The notes: generated by a model from the letters alone, not told the origin. Counted from the first letter of the stretch, positions 38,687 through 47,630 are shown. The stretch is 64,000 nt of DNA from Burkholderiales bacterium (GCA_016790635.1 JAEUOR010000036.1:1-64000), one strand, 5' to 3'. Numbers and translations are program-made.

Positions 38687-40874
38687 GGACGAACTGCCGG
38701 GCCGCAAGGCGTCGTTGCAGGCGGCCGATGACGAACTTGGTCACGCGCTCGACGAATCTTTCCGCGCGACCCGCATGGGTCACAAGTTCGGTCCGGTAGA
38801 AGGAGGGACACAGCACCGCCGCATGCGACACCTCGCCGCACAGCCCGCAGCCCACGCAGCTCGATTGCACGGTCGCCACCGGGTCTTTTCGCAGCGGATC
38901 CGGATTGGGCCGGATACTCAAGGACGGGCAGCCGGACAGCCGGATGCAGGAATGGTCCCCGGTGCAGGACTCGGGATCGATCCCGAAGCGCTCGACGACG
39001 ACGCGCTCGCCGCGGGCGGCGCGCTCGCGCAGCTGCGGTTTCACGCGCCGCTGCTTGTTGAGCATGCACTCGGATTGCGCCAGGACCAGCTTGGGCCCGG
39101 GTTCGCCCGTCGTCAGCGCGTCGCGGATCGCCGCCTTCATCTTCTTGAGACCATAGGTATGGGATACCTTGCGCAGCCATTTCACGCCGACGCCGCGCAC
39201 GGCGGCTTCGATGGGCAGCGCTGTGGTGCGGTTGGCATTGGGCGCCCGGGACGACGGGATGTCCTGGCCGCCGGTCGCCGCCGAGTAGCCATTGTCGATG
39301 ACGACGATGACGTTGTCGCTCTTGTTGAAGACGGCGTTGCCGACGCCGGAGGTCAGCCCGTTATGCCAGAAGCCGCCGTCGCCCATCACGCTGATCGTGC
39401 GCCGGTCCGCCCCGTTCGCGTTGAGGGCCGCGGCGCCGGCGGCGCCCAGGCCGTAGCCCATGGACGTCGCGCCGAAGTCGAAGGGCGCGAGCGCGGCGAA
39501 CTGGTGGCAGCCGATGTCGGCGCTGACGTGATGCTGCCTGCCGATCTCCCGCTCGACCAGCTTGATCGCCGTGAAGATCGGCCGCTCGGGGCAGCCGGTG
39601 CAGAACGAGGGCGGCCGCGGCAGCACGCCGGGCGCCTCCTTGAGCGCCACGCCGGGCATGGAGGGAACCAGCGGAATCACCTTGGGCGCAAGCATGGACG
39701 CCACGCCGCTGTCCAGGGGCTTGCGCTCCAGGAGTCGGGGCGCATGCTTCTGCAGGAACTTGCGCAGGCCCTTCAGCATCACCAGCGTGGTGTACTCGCC
39801 GGCGCGAGGCAACATGTCCTTCCCGTGCACGCGCGTTGCCAGGTCGGCGCGGCGCAGGACGGTCGCAAGCGTCTGCTCGATGAACTCCGGCTGCCCTTCC
39901 TCGAGCATCAGTACCGCATCGCGGCCCTCGCAGAATTCGATCGCCTCGTCCTCGATCATGGGGTAGACCACGTTCATCACGTAGATCGGGATCTGCGCCG
40001 TCCCCCAGATGTCGGCCAGACCCAGCATCTCGAGGGCGCGGATGAGGGTGTTGTAGAGGCCGCCTTGCACGATCAGCCCGATGCCGCCGCCGCCCTCGGA
40101 CTCCGCTCCCAGGAACTCGTTGAGCCGCTGTTCCCGCACGAAGCGGGTGGCGGCAGGCCAGCGCGCGTGGATCTTCTCGTGCTCGTGCAGGAAGGTCGCC
40201 GGCGCCAGCGCCATCCTCTGCACGTCGCGCCGCGGGTTCTCGATGGCGTCCTTGAGCGTGAACGCCGGCGGCTTGTTGTCGGAAGCCACGAAGCCTCCGT
40301 GCGCATGGCAGGCGCGCACGCGCATGGTGAGCATGACCGGCGTGCGGCTGGCCTCGGACAGCTCGAAGCCCTTTTCCACCGCCTTCACCAGGCTGTCGTG
40401 GGCGGGCCGCGGATCCAGCAGCCACATCTGCGACTTCATGGCGAAGGCGTGCGAGCGCTCCTGGATGATCGAGGACCCTTCGCCATAGTCCTCGCCCAGG
40501 ATCACGAGGCAGCCTCCGGTGACGCCGCCGGAGGCCAGGTTCGACAGGGCGTCCGAAGCGACATTGGTGCCGACGGTGGACTTGAAGGTGATCGCGCCGC
40601 GCAGCGGGTAGTGCACCGAGGCGCCGAACATGGCTGCGGCGGTGGCTTCACTGGCGGAGCTCTCGAAATGCACGCCGAGACCATCGAGGATTTCACGGGC
40701 ATCGGCGAGCACATCCATGAGGTGCGACACCGGCGCGCCCTGATAGCCGCCGACGTAGGCGACCCCGGCCTGCAGCAGCGCCTTGGTCACGGCGAGGATG
40801 CCCTCGCTGCGGAACTCCTCTCCCGCACCCGCCCGGAGCTTCTGCACCTCTTCCTTGAACGATCTTTCAGCCAC
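38676..40874 (-). CDS. iorA: Indolepyruvate ferredoxin oxidoreductase alpha subunit (IorA)
   Basis: About 732 residues. TPP-dependent pyrimidine and PP domains (VGGYQGAPVSHLMDVL; the TPP motif GDGGFWHNGLTSGVGNAVF to IDNGYSAATGG) precede a C-terminal two-cluster ferredoxin domain with CX5CX5C (CTGDHSCIRLSGC) and CVGCGLC plus a distal Cys. It forms the catalytic half of the arylpyruvate:ferredoxin oxidoreductase with IorB. GTG at 40874 with AGGG upstream is preferred; TTG at 40892 has no ribosome site and would lie next to the predicted transcription start. It is divergent from the ligase gene. Confidence 0.9.
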   Translation of the reverse strand: MAERSFKEEVQKLRAGAGEEFRSEGILAVTKALLQAGVAYVGGYQGAPVSHLMDVLADAREILDGLGVHFESSASEATAAAMFGASVHYPLRGAITFKSTVGTNVASDALSNLASGGVTGGCLVILGEDYGEGSSIIQERSHAFAMKSQMWLLDPRPAHDSLVKAVEKGFELSEASRTPVMLTMRVRACHAHGGFVASDNKPPAFTLKDAIENPRRDVQRMALAPATFLHEHEKIHARWPAATRFVREQRLNEFLGAESEGGGGIGLIVQGGLYNTLIRALEMLGLADIWGTAQIPIYVMNVVYPMIEDEAIEFCEGRDAVLMLEEGQPEFIEQTLATVLRRADLATRVHGKDMLPRAGEYTTLVMLKGLRKFLQKHAPRLLERKPLDSGVASMLAPKVIPLVPSMPGVALKEAPGVLPRPPSFCTGCPERPIFTAIKLVEREIGRQHHVSADIGCHQFAALAPFDFGATSMGYGLGAAGAAALNANGADRRTISVMGDGGFWHNGLTSGVGNAVFNKSDNVIVVIDNGYSAATGGQDIPSSRAPNANRTTALPIEAAVRGVGVKWLRKVSHTYGLKKMKAAIRDALTTGEPGPKLVLAQSECMLNKQRRVKPQLRERAARGERVVVERFGIDPESCTGDHSCIRLSGCPSLSIRPNPDPLRKDPVATVQSSCVGCGLCGEVSHAAVLCPSFYRTELVTHAGRAERFVERVTKFVIGRLQRRLAARQFVHVA

Positions 40875-40900
40875 GGGCCGACCCTGGAACAAATAGGATG

Positions 40901-40916
40901 ATTACAGTATACCTAA
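40901..40916 (-). promoter_or_regulatory. Half-symmetric GTATAC operator at the iorA promoter
   Basis: Contains CAGTATAC, the same core as the perfect palindrome at 41022-41035 about 120 bases away. On the minus strand it reads TTAGGTATACTGTAA, with TATACT in -10 position roughly 27 bases before the likely iorA start. Probably the second binding site for the shared repressor; weaker symmetry. Confidence 0.4.
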
Positions 40917-41021
40917 ACTGGCGAAAATACGACTGCACACTTCGTCATGGCCGCGCATTTTTCCGATTTCATCTCTAGACGCAGGCTTTTTCGCCTCAGG
41001 CCCCTTCCAAATGACGCAAAC

Positions 41022-41035
41022 TTCAGTATACTGAA
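41022..41035 (+). promoter_or_regulatory. Perfect palindromic operator over the ligase promoter
   Basis: TTCAGTATACTGAA is a perfect 14-base palindrome. It contains TATACT (41027-41032) in good -10 position for the ligase gene (ATG 48 bases downstream). GT-AC centred palindromes are typical binding sites of FadR/VanR-type GntR repressors, and such a regulator (45925-46617) is encoded in the same island. Related core repeated at the iorA side. Confidence 0.55.
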
Positions 41036-41082
41036 CATCCTCAAACCTTGAGCCATCGGCAAGCCGCCCTCCGTTTAACGCC

Positions 41083-42702
41083 ATGCAAACCGCGTATGGA
41101 AGATTTCGCCAGACTGCCGAGCGCCGGCCGGACGCCGACTTCCTGCACGTCGAAACGGTGACAGCGGCCACCTACGATATCCCGCCCGGAACCCTCTCCT
41201 GGTCGGCCGCGGCGGATGAGGTCGAGCACTTGCGCGCCGGCTATGCACAGGCCGGCTACGGCCACGGCCATCGGGTGGGCCTATTGATGGAAAACCGGCC
41301 GGCGCACCTGCTGCACTGGCTTGCCCTCAACGGACTCGGTGTCAGCGTGGTCCCCATCGGCGTCGAGATGCGCGCCGCGGAGCTGGAATACCTGATCGGA
41401 CACAGCGAGATCACCCTGGCGGTGGTGCTTGCGAAGCGGGTGGACGCGGTGCGGGCCGCCGCGCGCGCGGCTGGCGTGCGGACGCAGGTCGTGGCACTGG
41501 GCGCGACGCATTTCCCGGAACCGGCGCGGCCTGTCGTCGAACCGGCGGAACCCGGCCTCGAGACGGAATGCGCCCTGCTCTATACCTCGGGGACCACCGG
41601 TCGCCCCAAGGGTTGCCGTCTTTCGAACGACTATTTCCTGCGCGTCGGCGACTGGTACGCGGGGCTCGGTGGTCACTGTCCCGTGCGGACGGGCCAAGAG
41701 CGCATCCTCACGCCGCTGCCGCTGAACCACGTCAACGCGATGTCCTTCTCGACGATGGCGGTGATCACGACGGGCGGCTGCCTGATCCAGCTGGATCGCT
41801 TCCATCCCCGCTCGTGGTGGTCCTCGGTGCGCGAGAGTCGCGCGAGCATCGTCCACTATCTCGGCGTCATGCCGGCCATGCTCCTGGCGGGCCCCGCCTC
41901 GGAAGAAGACCGCGCCCACGACGTGCGCTGGGGTTTCGGCGCGGGCGTCGGCGCCGGCGACCACGCGCGCTTCGAGGAGCGCTTCGGCTTTCCGCTGGTG
42001 GAGGGCTGGGCGATGACCGAGACCGGTGCCGGCGGAGCCATCCATGCGAATCGCGGCGCCCGGCAGGTGGGCGTGCATGCGGTCGGTGTGCCCGGCGCGC
42101 ACATCGAGGTGCGCCTCGTCGATGAGGAAGGGCGCGATGTACCGGCCGGTCAGCCCGGCGAGCTGCTGGTGCGCGCCCGAGGTGAGGACCCGCGCAGGCA
42201 CTTCTTCTCGTCCTACCTCAAGGACGAGGCAGCAACGGAAGAGGCCTGGGCGGGCGGCTGGTTCCACACCGGCGATGTCGTGCGCGCCGACGCCGACGGC
42301 GCGCTGTTCTTTGTCGACCGCAAGAAGAATGTCATCCGCCGCAGCGGAGAGAACATCTCCGCCGTCGAAGTGGAGGCGGTGCTCGCTCGCCACGAACTCG
42401 TGAAGGTGGCCGCCGTGGCCGCGACGCCCGACCCGGTGCGCGGCGACGAAGTCCTGGCCTTGATCATCCCGAAAGACGAGGTTCCGGCCGCGGCCAGGGA
42501 AGATCTCGCGCGGGACATCGTGCGCCACGCACTGGACCAACTGGCGTACTACAAGGCGCCGGGCTGGGTCGCATTCGTGGCGGCCCTGCCGGTGACGGCG
42601 TCGCAGAAGATCCAGCGCGGTGAACTGCGCAAGCTCGCCGCGCAAATGCCCGGCCAGGCGCATTGCGTCGACACGCGCGCGCTCAAGACCCGCCAGGCAT
42701 GA
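41083..42702 (+). CDS. AMP-dependent acyl-CoA ligase
   Basis: A 539-residue ANL superfamily enzyme. The P-loop-like adenylation motif is LLYTSGTTGRPKGCRLS near residue 165; the YxxTE-equivalent region is EGWAMTETGAGG, the hinge is FFVDRKKNVIRRSGENI and the catalytic C-terminal lysine is in ASQKIQRGELRK. It forms an acyl- or aroyl-adenylate and then the CoA thioester. It begins the rightward arm of the divergent island under the palindromic operator; the thiolase-like gene overlaps its stop (ATGA). Substrate unknown; an aryl or branched acid fits the context. Confidence 0.88.
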   Translation: MQTAYGRFRQTAERRPDADFLHVETVTAATYDIPPGTLSWSAAADEVEHLRAGYAQAGYGHGHRVGLLMENRPAHLLHWLALNGLGVSVVPIGVEMRAAELEYLIGHSEITLAVVLAKRVDAVRAAARAAGVRTQVVALGATHFPEPARPVVEPAEPGLETECALLYTSGTTGRPKGCRLSNDYFLRVGDWYAGLGGHCPVRTGQERILTPLPLNHVNAMSFSTMAVITTGGCLIQLDRFHPRSWWSSVRESRASIVHYLGVMPAMLLAGPASEEDRAHDVRWGFGAGVGAGDHARFEERFGFPLVEGWAMTETGAGGAIHANRGARQVGVHAVGVPGAHIEVRLVDEEGRDVPAGQPGELLVRARGEDPRRHFFSSYLKDEAATEEAWAGGWFHTGDVVRADADGALFFVDRKKNVIRRSGENISAVEVEAVLARHELVKVAAVAATPDPVRGDEVLALIIPKDEVPAAAREDLARDIVRHALDQLAYYKAPGWVAFVAALPVTASQKIQRGELRKLAAQMPGQAHCVDTRALKTRQA

Positions 42703-43871
42703 GGCCCGCGCGACTCGCCTACGACGGCGTCGCCGCGGCCGCGCCGGTGACCGTGCCCTACGCGCGCTACAGCGAGCGCAGCGCGCACCACTTCGCGGCG
42801 CAGGCGCTCAGGCGGCTGCTCGACGAGGCGGACCTGGAAAAGGCGCAGGTGGACGGGATCATCGTCAGCAGCTTCGGGCTCGCGCCGGACACCGTCGTCG
42901 GACTCACCCAGCAGCTGGGGCTGGTGCCGCGCTGGATGGACCACATCCCCACCGGCGGCGCCTCGGGCGTCATGGCGCTGCGGCGCGCCGCCCGCGCGGT
43001 GCAATGCGGGGATGCGCAGATCGTGGCCTGCATCGGCGCGGACACCAACCATGTCGCATCGCACCGGCTGAGCCTTTCGAACTTCAGCCAGTTCGCCCGC
43101 GATGCCACCTACCCGTATGGCGCGGGCGGTCCCAACACGATGTTCGCATTGATCACGGACAACTACATGCGCCGGTTCGGCGCCACCCCGGAAGACTTCG
43201 GGCGCATCGCCGTCAGCCAGCGCGCCAACGCCTCGCGCAACGCCAATGCGCTCCTGCGTCGGCCGATCACGCTGGAAGACTACCTGCGAGCGCGGCCCAT
43301 CGCCGACCCGCTGCGCCTCCTCGATTGCGTGATGCCCTGCGCCGGCGCGGAAGCTTTCCTGGTGATGCGCGAGGAACGGGCGCGCGATCTGGACCTGCCC
43401 CACGCCTGCCTGCGCGGCGCCATCGAACGCCACAACGCTTTCACCGAAGATCCCGTCATGGTGCGCGGCGGCTGGCTCATGGATCAGCGCGAACTGTACG
43501 CCCAGGCGGGCATCACAGCCGGCGAGATCGACGTGCTGCACACCTACGACGACTATCCGGTCATCGTCATGATGCAGCTCGAAGGACTGGGCTTCTGCGA
43601 CGCCGGCGAGGCGCCGGCCTACGTGCGCGCGCACACCTTGACGCACGACGGCAGCGCTCCCCACAACACCAGCGGCGGCCAGCTCTCCGCCGGTCAGGCC
43701 GGCGCCGCCGGCGGCTACCTGGGCGTGACCGAAACGCTCCGCCAGCTCACCCAAACCGCCACCGGCCGGCAGGTTCCGGAAGCGCACTGGGGGCTGACCA
43801 GCGGATTCGGCATCGTCAATTACGACCGCTGCGTCTGCACCGGCGCGGTCGTTCTGGAGTCCGCCACATGA
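42699..43871 (+). CDS. Thiolase-fold protein without catalytic Cys (Ltp2-like aldolase)
   Basis: A 390-residue thiolase superfamily protein of the SCP-x/lipid-transfer branch. The nucleophile loop reads PTGGASGV (residues 85-91), with Gly87 where thiolases have Cys, and the usual GHP histidine loop is replaced by NTSGGQLSAGQAG. Loss of both residues is known in Ltp2-type proteins that, together with a DUF35 partner, act as retro-aldolases on 3-hydroxyacyl-CoAs. The next gene encodes a DUF35 protein (here fused to an SDR), supporting that reading. Starts overlap both neighbours. Confidence 0.85.
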   Translation: MRPARLAYDGVAAAAPVTVPYARYSERSAHHFAAQALRRLLDEADLEKAQVDGIIVSSFGLAPDTVVGLTQQLGLVPRWMDHIPTGGASGVMALRRAARAVQCGDAQIVACIGADTNHVASHRLSLSNFSQFARDATYPYGAGGPNTMFALITDNYMRRFGATPEDFGRIAVSQRANASRNANALLRRPITLEDYLRARPIADPLRLLDCVMPCAGAEAFLVMREERARDLDLPHACLRGAIERHNAFTEDPVMVRGGWLMDQRELYAQAGITAGEIDVLHTYDDYPVIVMMQLEGLGFCDAGEAPAYVRAHTLTHDGSAPHNTSGGQLSAGQAGAAGGYLGVTETLRQLTQTATGRQVPEAHWGLTSGFGIVNYDRCVCTGAVVLESAT

Positions 43872-45136
43872 CGGCACAGCAAATCGCGCGCGGCGGCCCC
43901 GGCCAGCGCAGCAACCCCGTCCTGCGCACCCCGCGCATAAACCTGCCGCCGGCGGGGCGAACCCGGGTCGCCCACGGACTGACCGCCGCCGCGGCCACCG
44001 GCAACGCCCTGGTCCTGCAGACCTGCAAGGACTGCGCAGCGACGCAATACCCGCCGCGGGAAGCCTGCGGCGCCTGTCTGTCCGATCGCTTGCAATGGCG
44101 CGAGCAGGCCGGCGGCGGCGCGCTCGTTGCCCAGACCACCGTGCGCCACAGCAACCACCTGTACTTCAGGGAGCGCCTGCCGTGGCGCGTCGGAACGATC
44201 CACCTGGATGCGGGCCCCGCGGTGGTCGCCTTCCTGACCGACAGCGTGCCCGCCGCCCCGGCGCGCGTGCGCGTGTCGCTGCACCTGGACCGCGCAGGCG
44301 AGGCCGTGCTTGTGGCACAACCCGAAAGCGAGTACGCCATGCATGGCGAAGAGAAGCTGCAGCGCGAAACCGGCTGCAACCCGAAGGGCCGCAACGTGCT
44401 GGTCAGCGACGGCAAGTCCGCCGTCGGCCAGGCGCTGGTGCGCGCGCTCGTCGGCGCCGGCTGCGCGACCGTCTGGGTCGGCCATGCCGAACCGTGGAAG
44501 AAGCACCTGGCCCTGGACGGCATCGCGACCCTCCCGGGCGTGCACCTCGTTCCCCTCGACCTCACCGACGCGCGCGCGGTCGCCGAACTGGGCGGCGAAC
44601 TGGGCGGCAAGGTGGACATCGTCGTCAGCAATGCGGAGGTGAACCGGACGCAGTCCGTCGCTTCGCGCCGGGGTACCGATGTCGCGCGCGCGGAGATGGA
44701 CATCAACTACTTCGGCCTCTTGAGGCTGGCGCAGGCCTTCGCGCCCGCGCTTCAGGCGCGCGCCGCCGACGGCGCCCGGCACGCCGTCGCCTGGGTCAAC
44801 CTACTGTCGATCTTCGCGCTCAACCACTATCCCACGCACGGCACGTACTCGGCCTCCAAGGCGGCCGCCCTGTCGATCGCGCAGGGCCTGCGCGCCCAGA
44901 TGCTGCCGCACGGCATCAGGGTGCTGAACCTGTTTCCCGGACCGGTCGACGACGAGTGGAACCAGAACCTGCCCCCCCCCAAGCTGAGCCCGGCCGCGCT
45001 GGCCAGCGCGACCCTGGATGCGCTGATGCGCGGCGTGGAAGACGTCTACCCGGGAGACGTCGCGCAGGAGTGGCTCGCGCGCTGGCGTGAAAACCCGAAA
45101 GCGCTGGAGCGTGAAGTCGCACACGGAAGCCTTTGA
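43868..45136 (+). CDS. DUF35 zinc-ribbon/OB protein fused to a short-chain dehydrogenase
   Basis: A 422-residue two-domain protein. Residues 50-160 are DUF35: zinc ribbon Cys53-x2-Cys56 and Cys67-x2-Cys70 (QTCKDCAATQYPPREACGAC), then an OB-fold ending near FLTDSVPAAPARVRV. From about residue 173 an SDR domain starts (NVLVSDGKSAVGQALV, a degenerate glycine motif), with SNAEVN, Ser314, Tyr327 and Lys331 (YSASK) as catalytic residues. DUF35 proteins normally stand alone as partners of thiolase-like enzymes; the fusion to a dehydrogenase is unusual. ATG overlaps the preceding gene's stop. Confidence 0.83.
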   Translation: MTAQQIARGGPGQRSNPVLRTPRINLPPAGRTRVAHGLTAAAATGNALVLQTCKDCAATQYPPREACGACLSDRLQWREQAGGGALVAQTTVRHSNHLYFRERLPWRVGTIHLDAGPAVVAFLTDSVPAAPARVRVSLHLDRAGEAVLVAQPESEYAMHGEEKLQRETGCNPKGRNVLVSDGKSAVGQALVRALVGAGCATVWVGHAEPWKKHLALDGIATLPGVHLVPLDLTDARAVAELGGELGGKVDIVVSNAEVNRTQSVASRRGTDVARAEMDINYFGLLRLAQAFAPALQARAADGARHAVAWVNLLSIFALNHYPTHGTYSASKAAALSIAQGLRAQMLPHGIRVLNLFPGPVDDEWNQNLPPPKLSPAALASATLDALMRGVEDVYPGDVAQEWLARWRENPKALEREVAHGSL

Positions 45137-45137
45137 C

Positions 45138-45935
45138 ATGACAACCTCCATCCTCGCCTCGCTGGCCCAAGCGCTGGCCGGCAACCAGGTGCGCGTCATC
45201 GACCTGACGCAGACGCTCGCCCCTTCCTTTCCCACCATTTCGCTGCCTCCCGAGATGGGCCAGTGCTGGCCGTTCCGCATCGAGGAAATCGCGCGCTACG
45301 ACGAGCGCGGTCCCGGCTGGTACTGGAACAACTTCTCATGCGGCGAGCACACCGGAACGCACTTCGACGCGCCGATCCACTGGATCTCGGGCCGGCACCT
45401 GCCGAACAACGCGGTCGACACGGTGGACGTGCAGCGCCTCATCGCCCCGGCCTGCGTGATCGACTGCTCCGCCCAAGCCGCCACGGATCCGGACTACCTG
45501 CTCAGCGTCGCCGACATCGAAGGGTTCGAGCGCGACCACGGCCGCATCCCGGCCGGCAGCTGGGTGCTGATGCGCACCGACTGGAGCAAGCGCTCCGATC
45601 CCGAGCAGTACCAGAACTACGACGAGACCGGGCAGCACACGCCCGGTCCGTCGGCAGAAGCCGTGCGCTTCCTCGTGGAAGAGCGCGACGTTCTCGGCTT
45701 CGGCTCGGAAGCGATCGGCACCGATGCGGGCCAGGGTTACCACCTGAAGCCGCCCTACCCCTGCCACTCGCTGATGCACGGTGCCGGCAAGCTCGGGCTG
45801 CAGTGCCTCACGCAACTGGACCTGCTGCCGCCCACGGGCGCGCTGCTCGTCACCCCGCCATTGAAGATCCTGAACGGTTCAGGCAGCCCGCTGCGCGTGC
45901 TGGCGCTGACCGAGACCTCCGGCCATGGAAACTAG
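45138..45935 (+). CDS. Cyclase family metal hydrolase (isatin hydrolase/KynB-like)
   Basis: A 265-residue protein with the metal-binding signature HTGTHFDAPIH (His71, His75, Asp77, His81) of the cyclase/kynurenine formamidase/isatin hydrolase family, followed by GSWVLMRTDW and the C-terminal TPPLKILNGSGSP block. Members hydrolyse formylkynurenine, isatin or related aryl-amide or cyclic bonds with Mn or Zn. Encoded inside the ior/ligase island it could open or hydrolyse an indole-derived intermediate. ATG at 45138 fits; a longer start overlapping the previous gene is unlikely. Confidence 0.82.
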   Translation: MTTSILASLAQALAGNQVRVIDLTQTLAPSFPTISLPPEMGQCWPFRIEEIARYDERGPGWYWNNFSCGEHTGTHFDAPIHWISGRHLPNNAVDTVDVQRLIAPACVIDCSAQAATDPDYLLSVADIEGFERDHGRIPAGSWVLMRTDWSKRSDPEQYQNYDETGQHTPGPSAEAVRFLVEERDVLGFGSEAIGTDAGQGYHLKPPYPCHSLMHGAGKLGLQCLTQLDLLPPTGALLVTPPLKILNGSGSPLRVLALTETSGHGN

Positions 45936-46617
45936 AGAAGACTCCCTCGCCACAGCCGCCCCGAGCCTGAGTGCGTCGGCGTATCAATTCCTGCTGGCGC
46001 GCCTGCGCGGGGGCCACCTGGACACCGGCGAGCGCTTGGTCGAGGCCGACATCGCAACCCGACTCGGCGTATCGCGCGTGCCGGTGCGGCAGGCGCTTCT
46101 GCAACTGGTTGCGGAAGGCTACCTGGTCAGCACGCCGCGCGGCTATCGCATGCCCACGCTCGGTCCTGAGGACATCCAGGACGTCTTCGAGTTGCGCCTG
46201 TTGCTTGAACCGCGGGCCGCGGCCCTCGCGGCGCGCGACATCACACCGGAGCAGATCCGGGAACTGGATATCGCGATCGGCGAGGCCCAGGCAGCGCACA
46301 AGTCGAACGACGTCCCCGCCGCCTTCGGCGCCGGCCGCCGCTTTCGCGATGCGTGGCTTGGGGCGGTGCGCAATTCCCGGCTTGCGTCCAGCATCACGCG
46401 CTACAACGACCAGGTAATCCTGGTGCGGCAGATGACGCTCGCCGACTTCGAACGCCGCCAAAGGATTGTTTCCGGATACGAGGACCTGCGGCATGCCTTC
46501 GCGCATCACGACAGCGTGACGGCGCACGACTGCATGCAGAGTCTCGTCCTGGCTGCCCAGCGCGACTTCACCGAGGTGACATCACTCCCCCAACTCCAGA
46601 CAGGAAAGACCCCATGA
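45925..46617 (+). CDS. GntR/FCD family transcriptional regulator
   Basis: A 230-residue repressor: winged-helix domain (about residues 15-80, with TGERLVEADIATRLGVSRVPV and RQALLQLVAEGYLV) and an FCD ligand domain (FELRLLLEPRAAALAAR onward). It overlaps the cyclase gene by 11 bases and the TctC gene by four, so it is in the same operon. FadR/VanR-type regulators bind GT-AC palindromes such as TTCAGTATACTGAA at 41022, the most likely operator. Its ligand may be the pathway substrate or its CoA ester. Confidence 0.88.
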   Translation: METREDSLATAAPSLSASAYQFLLARLRGGHLDTGERLVEADIATRLGVSRVPVRQALLQLVAEGYLVSTPRGYRMPTLGPEDIQDVFELRLLLEPRAAALAARDITPEQIRELDIAIGEAQAAHKSNDVPAAFGAGRRFRDAWLGAVRNSRLASSITRYNDQVILVRQMTLADFERRQRIVSGYEDLRHAFAHHDSVTAHDCMQSLVLAAQRDFTEVTSLPQLQTGKTP

Positions 46618-47621
46618 AGCCCCCCTATGCCAAGCGCGCGCTCGTCCTGCAGGCCATCTTCTCCGCCGCGGCGGTTCTCCTCGGCTGCAACACGGCTCCT
46701 CTACAGGCCCAGGACACGTTTCCGAATAAACCGATCCGCGTCATGATCCCGTTTCCGCCGGGCGGCGCGATCGACAACTTCGCGCGGACGATCGGCCCGG
46801 AACTGAGCGCGCAACTCGGCCAGCAGCCCCTCGTGATCATCAACAAACCCGGCGGCGGGTCGCAGATCGCCGCTGCGGACATCCTCAATTCGCCGGCGGA
46901 CGGACACACGCTGTTCGTGGCGCAGACGGGCGACTTCAGCGTCAATCCGATCCTGTACAAGAACAGCAACTACCTCCCGACCCGGGATTTCGACGGTGTC
47001 GCGATGCTGTTGCGGGCGCCGCTGGTCATGCTGGCGAACGTCGCCGGAAAACTGAACGGCGTGAAGTCGCTCAGGGACACATTGGCCACGCCGGGCGGCA
47101 GCGTCTTCTACGGCTCCTTCGGGCCCGGCACGGCCCCCCATCTCCTGGGGCACATCCTGTCCAGGAACTCGCCGGGCGCGAAGTTCACGCACATCCCGTA
47201 CAAGGGATTTCCTCCCGCCATGCAGGCCATCGTGACCAACGAGGTGGACCTGCTGTTCGACGCCGTTCCGGGCGCCCTCAACATGATGCGTACCGGCAGG
47301 GTCGTGCCGCTGGCAGTGGCCGCGGCGCAGCGCAACAGCTTCCTGCCCAACGTGCCGACCACCGCCGAGATCGGCCTGCCCTATCTATTGATGGACTTCT
47401 GGATCGGGGTGGCGGTGAAGAAAGGTACGCCACGGCACATCGTGAATCGCCTGCATGAAGCCCTCGACAAGGCCGTCGCCAGCCCCGAGAACCTCAAGAA
47501 GTTCACCGACATCGGGTACAGCCGCGTGACGATGCCCCCCGAGCAATTCGACGGGTTCATCCGCGCCGAGACCGAGAAGATGCGGCCGGTGATCGTGGAC
47601 ACGGGTGTGAGCGTCGACTAA
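46614..47621 (+). CDS. Second TctC/Bug-type binding protein
   Basis: A 335-residue periplasmic solute-binding protein with a signal/lipoprotein-like leader (ALVLQAIFSAAAVLLGCNTA; a lipobox-like LLGC), the Bug motif NKPIRVMIPFPPGGAIDNFAR and THIPYKGFPPA. It overlaps the regulator stop and precedes the Rieske oxygenase by 9 bases, so it may import the island's substrate; no tctA/tctB genes are nearby, and the real transporter is unknown. Confidence 0.88.
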   Translation: MKPPYAKRALVLQAIFSAAAVLLGCNTAPLQAQDTFPNKPIRVMIPFPPGGAIDNFARTIGPELSAQLGQQPLVIINKPGGGSQIAAADILNSPADGHTLFVAQTGDFSVNPILYKNSNYLPTRDFDGVAMLLRAPLVMLANVAGKLNGVKSLRDTLATPGGSVFYGSFGPGTAPHLLGHILSRNSPGAKFTHIPYKGFPPAMQAIVTNEVDLLFDAVPGALNMMRTGRVVPLAVAAAQRNSFLPNVPTTAEIGLPYLLMDFWIGVAVKKGTPRHIVNRLHEALDKAVASPENLKKFTDIGYSRVTMPPEQFDGFIRAETEKMRPVIVDTGVSVD

Positions 47622-47630
47622 AGGGAACCG

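Noticed and set aside
42620-43867. Extension of the DUF35-SDR frame back through the thiolase-like gene (838 codons)
   Set aside because: Upstream residues are low-complexity out-of-frame sequence; ATG 43868 overlaps the thiolase stop and begins the conserved domain.
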